Source: Tetracladium setigerum | Taxonomy: Eukaryota; Ascomycota; Leotiomycetes; Helotiales | DNA length: 64,000 bases | Direction of reading: 5' to 3' | Assembly: GCA_031472005.1 (NCBI GenBank) | Contig: PZJY01000010.1 | Span: 1,984,001-2,048,000, forward strand | Position numbers and translations under genes: made by a program | Shown here: one piece after another, positions 60,400 through 64,000 of the stretch | How positions within the stretch are numbered: position 1 is the stretch's first letter | Layout of the letters: each line of letters opens with the position of its first letter | The notes under the pieces: model-generated | What the model saw: only the letters and a program-made list of their open reading frames with translations | What the model was told of the DNA's origin: nothing | The model's database searches: none

Positions 60400-60758
60400 A
60401 TGCCTAATACTTCTGCACGACTCGAGATGTTGCATCAAGAGACTTTGCCCACAACTTATATCGATCGATGGCTCCTCCTTGAACGGCTCGATCAAATATT
60501 CGGCCGCGAAAATTATAAAGTACAGGTAAGAACTTTCCTCGCATGACAAAAATTTTGGGATCACCAAGTGCTGACGTGGCCAAGCTGCGCTTGAACAAAT
60601 GGACTGTATTTACTCATCGACAATTGGAATCCGTACGTAAGCTCTTGCCACTTGCCACCCTTGCCGCTCACGACGAGTCCAATTTTCGTGGAGTTCTGGA
60701 TATAAACTTGTGCTAAATTAAGACACAGGCGGAGATACAACAACTATGCGTTTTTTGA
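60400..60758 (+). CDS. Small three-exon hypothetical protein (67 residues)
   Basis: Exons 60400-60525, 60585-60632 and 60729-60758 join in phase (204 nt, 68 codons with stop). The first intron has a GTAAGA donor, a CTGAC branch and an AAG acceptor (59 nt). The second has a GTACGT donor and CAG acceptor (96 nt). The product contains WLLLERLDQIFGRENYKVQ, then LRLNKWTVFTHRQLES. The amphipathic, Leu/Arg-rich helix and splice signals look coding, but I cannot name a family. The short length and spliced structure would hide it from simple ORF searches. It could also be a fragment of a larger gene. Confidence 0.45.
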
Positions 60759-62728
60759 CATTGGCTCTTAGACTTCCTGGTGGTTGTCGGCATTTTATCA
60801 ATCGCCAAGGACTACACACTCATGCTAAACTTCTCACATCATCTTACGGCAACGACCATTCGATAAAACGAAGTTCTTCCCCGAGTTTTTTGAGCTAGTC
60901 TGTTCGAAAATAGAACCAAGTAATCTGTAGTAACACCGGATACACATGTGGATCTTTTTGATAGGGCATCAGCGGATGTTTTCTTTTTCTCTCTTAAGCA
61001 TTTCTGACTATTTGTTCTTTTGTTCTGATTCATGAGATTTCAGAGGATTTTACTTAAAGGATGGGGGAGGGAGGGAGATTGGTTTCTGTGTTGGTAGCAT
61101 TGTTATGAATGAGGTTGGGAAAGACCAACAGAAAGAATGGAAGACTCCAAGTTCTCATCCCTGATATCTTTCGAATCTCTCACTTAATAATCTTAACCAT
61201 AAAACTATAATTGGTTTTAAAACATGTTCAGCAACTTTTGAGTGTATTCTGTTCATCATTCTCCAGTACGTGAACACAAAACGCCGCAGTTGGCAGCCTG
61301 ACACCACGGCAGAGAGAAAACCACCTAACAATCAACAAAATGGATATCTTTTTTTGGACGTTCTTGTGCGGCTCAACAGATCAGGTTCTTGGGCATGAAA
61401 GCTCGGGCATCATAAGAGCCGCAAGCACACTTGATTGACTAATAGAAAACGACCTGTTGGAAAATGAGTTGCGCTTCGGGCGTAAGTATTGCCGACTAGT
61501 GCCAGGTGAGGCTCATCACAAGCTACATCATATGCACCGCAGATCAAAAGAAACAGTACCTGCAGTAGAGGCTATTCTATTTATTGAATTCTCATTCGAT
61601 GCCTTGCTTGGGCTCATCAATAGACGAGGCTGTGTGATGTCTCATCCACACCCGTCCTTATCCGCCTCGGCGTTCTACTATCAGCTTTTGGCGGTCATTT
61701 ATGGTACCTTTGATAGTTGAGGCATATGAAGCTAAAGAGCACTAAAAGAATTTCTAATTTAATCATATTTGTTTCTCCCTCCGCACGCCTAGGAGATCAA
61801 ATTTCTCAAGCTTGAATTAAAATTAGGACTCATAGCCAATTAATGACACACACGTGAATGATCGTCTTTTGAGGATCGAAATTGATGTGTTTTTTCTGCA
61901 AATTAAAGATTATGTTTGAGAAGAATGTTTCAAATCGAGAGAAGTTTCGTCAAATTGGAGGAGGTGATATGCTCCGTTGTATGTGCCACGATAATCATCC
62001 TACGAGAACTTTGAGCAATTTCAGTGTAATGACAGAGGCTTGAAAAAAACAAAAGTAACGTGCTACATCTTCACCATAGTGGCGACTATATTTTGTAAGA
62101 GTCGCACAGTGTTGGGAATACTGAGCTGAATTCTCGATGTAGACCTTTAGTCATGTATTTGTCATCACTATAGATATATATGGGGAGCTTAACTCCACTC
62201 TTCTTAATATACCAGACATGAACAAACCACCACCCCAAGATCTACCGTTTCACCAACCTGCTAATACGTATACGTATAAGTGTAACCAACACAATGCTGA
62301 ATATTGTCGAAGTTTTTCTCATGTTGAACTCGTACGGGGTAATCACAAACACCGACAGGTCCATATGCCCGGGGACGAATACTCTGTGAAGATATTGTAG
62401 TATCATGTACACTTTTTCATGTTATTTTGTTTAATTCTTTTCGGACAGAAAAGAACTGATCTTGAACGATTGCCTTTGTAATCTTTCGTTTCAATCGTTT
62501 AGTGACACGGAAAATCGGAGGCATTATCACAAGACCGGATTATTCAGTATAAGCAATTACAAATATATTTATTAAAGTGCGAATCTTCATAAATCCCCTT
62601 TGCGTCCTATTAAGATACCAAAAGCTCGAACTTTCCTGCGCACCTGTTTCCCTCAGACCCGAATTTGTTGTCACCTATCCCTAATTCCGAGATGGATTAT
62701 TCCAACATTAATTGTTTGGCTTTGGCGC
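60759..62728. other. Intergenic stretch, no supported gene
   Basis: Open frames at 61457-61720 and 62218-62400 have no recognised features. Confidence 0.4.
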
Positions 62729-63560
62729 TTATGCAGCAAAAGCGACGGCACGTCGAACACGGCTGATAGGAGCATCACGAGCGAGGATACCACCTGGGAA
62801 AAGATTGAGCGGGAGAGTCGGGAGAGCCGGGAGAGTAATGAGTCCACTATAAGTCTTCTGGGAGGTAGCAAGAGATCCCTTAAGCTTATTGGTCTCAAGC
62901 TGAAGACCAGTGGCCTGACTTTGGACACGGTCAATGAGTGCAAAAGCAATGGCCTGTGTCAAAGATCAGCATCAGGAAAAAAATATGGCGACACAGGGGA
63001 CTGCAATCTTACATCGACAACGTTCTCGATCCCCTTAAGAGCAGTGGCAACAGGAACTCCAATGAAGGGAACAAGTCGGAACAAACCGGCTTTACCGATG
63101 AGAATGTCGAGCAGGGCTTGGTGGACTCTGACAAACTTCAGAGAATTACAAATTAGCTAATGACACTATAGGGCAGAAAGATTCTCTTTTTTTACTTCAC
63201 GGAATGCTTCGAAAATAGCAACGGATTCGGGCCCGGCAGGGACAGGTGCCATGCCCTGCATCTGGTTCAAGGAGGTTGTTACAGTGTTCACAATTCCAGT
63301 AAACTTAGTTATGATTTGCTAGATTATAGTCAGCAGGAATTGAGAATGTTTTAGTCGAACGAAACACCCACAGCGTAATTGCCCTGGAAAAGTAAAAGTA
63401 AAGCCGCATCAGCCACATTGATCTGTCGGGCTATGGGTTGGATCTCAAGCGAGAGTTGAGTCACCACGTTGATGTTTATGACAACTTGTGCTGGTGATGT
63501 TTGTGCCATTACAGGGACTGTAAAAGCAATGGCTGCCACGATGTTACGGAGAGAAACCAT
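62729..63560 (-). CDS. Small secreted protein of a fungal family like UVI-1
   Basis: Exons 63560-63372, 63318-63196, 63135-63013 and 62953-62729 splice in phase 0 at all three junctions and give 219 residues. The start MVSLRNIVAAIAFTVPVMAQ is a signal peptide. Then come INVVTQLSLEIQPIARQIN, KFTGIVNTVTTSLNQMQGMAPVP, FEAFREFVRVHQALLDILIGKAGLF and VDAIAFALIDRVQSQATGLQLETNKLKGSL. The pattern resembles a fungal small secreted family that includes UVI-1-like proteins; I am not certain of that name, and no activity is known to me. A Pro/Leu-rich tail with ARD and RRAV ends it. The introns are 53-59 nt. A plus-strand ORF over this locus (62600-63160) is an antisense shadow. Confidence 0.78.
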
Positions 63561-64000
63561 TTTGATTGAAGTTGGAATGAATTTAAGTGTGAGAAGTAGA
63601 TGAGTGGTGATCTGGAAGAGGATGCTGATTCGAATGCAGATGGTGAAGGCGATACTCAAGAGTAAACGGAGAGGGACATGGCAGAGCTTTATATATTGGA
63701 GACTGCAAATTTGATGATGCTCATGTTGCATTTGTTGCTTCGGTATGCCTCTTTTCCGGTCACTGGCAAACAGCCTAGTCACAGTGCAGATGTCTATTTC
63801 CCCATCATCACAGCCATTCACCAAGCTTGCAAGTGGTAAGCGACCTTGAAAGTCCACAAGTTTAATTTTATTGGCGCGATCTTGATAAACAGTCAGTCAT
63901 CATGTGTTTTTTCAAGATATGCAGGTTCTCTGTGCTCTACACAAGCTTTCGGTCCAAGAGAGTGGACTGTAAACAGGTGCATGAGGTGCATCACGTTCAT
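63561..64000. other. Upstream region of the secreted-protein gene, no gene seen
   Basis: Contains the TATA-like element listed separately; otherwise no features are recognised. Confidence 0.45.
63687..63695 (-). promoter_or_regulatory. TATA-box-like element with adjoining CCAAT
   Basis: On the minus strand CCAAT runs directly into ATATATAAAG, about 130 nt upstream of the ATG at 63560. The spacing fits a core promoter. It is based on sequence only. Confidence 0.45.

Noticed and set aside
62600..63160. 186-codon plus-strand ORF
   Set aside because: It is antisense to the spliced secreted-protein gene, which has a signal peptide and perfect splice phases.
1..64000. tRNA and rRNA genes
   Set aside because: I looked for T-loop patterns such as GGTTCGAATCC and found no cloverleaf I could support by eye.

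Overview
The window is nuclear DNA of a filamentous ascomycete (Pezizomycotina). I infer Leotiomycetes/Helotiales from the protein families; this is not proven. Almost every gene is split by 43-294 nt introns with GT..AG ends (two are GC..AG) and CTAAC/CTGAC-like branch sites. The families are typical of this group: LysM/chitin-binding, GH71 mutanase, PL1 pectate lyase, fungal rhodopsin-domain, HET, NACHT, fungal kinases and CorA-like proteins. The only recognisable DNA transposon carries stop codons of the repeat-induced point mutation (RIP) type.

Layout. 0-12 kb is a secreted/cell-wall block: a partial LysM protein (minus), a long multi-exon GH71 alpha-1,3-glucanase with cysteine-rich modules, an F-box fragment and a PL1 lyase. 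A GAAGAG/GAAGAC hexamer tract and a ~90 bp minisatellite lie in this part. 13-20 kb holds an uncharacterised two-exon protein and a conserved large F-box/leucine-rich protein. 21-24 kb holds a secreted Ser/Thr-rich protein with a PAN/apple-like C-terminus. An 1824 bp pogo/Fot1-type element flanked by TA has split it. 25-33 kb holds a GNAT acetyltransferase, a rhodopsin-domain membrane protein and a large three-TM membrane protein.

34-44 kb is accessory: a PIF1-like helicase relic, dispersed repeats, a HET-domain gene whose last exon encodes an AreA-GATA-type domain, an intron-like repeat, a C2H2 zinc-finger gene and a NACHT STAND gene. 44-50 kb holds a Q-rich zinc-ribbon protein and the conserved HtrA-like protease Nma111. 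51-59 kb holds two paralogous kinases flanking a CorA-like membrane protein. A tiny three-exon gene and a small secreted four-exon protein close the window.

The left third looks like enzymes and effectors acting on fungal or plant cell walls. The 36-59 kb part is rich in families known from fungal self/non-self recognition and signalling (HET, NACHT, kinases); that they act together is inference. About eleven reading-frame breaks, nearly all equal to one missing base and many in short homopolymer runs, occur even in conserved housekeeping genes. I read these mainly as sequence or assembly errors and note them gene by gene.
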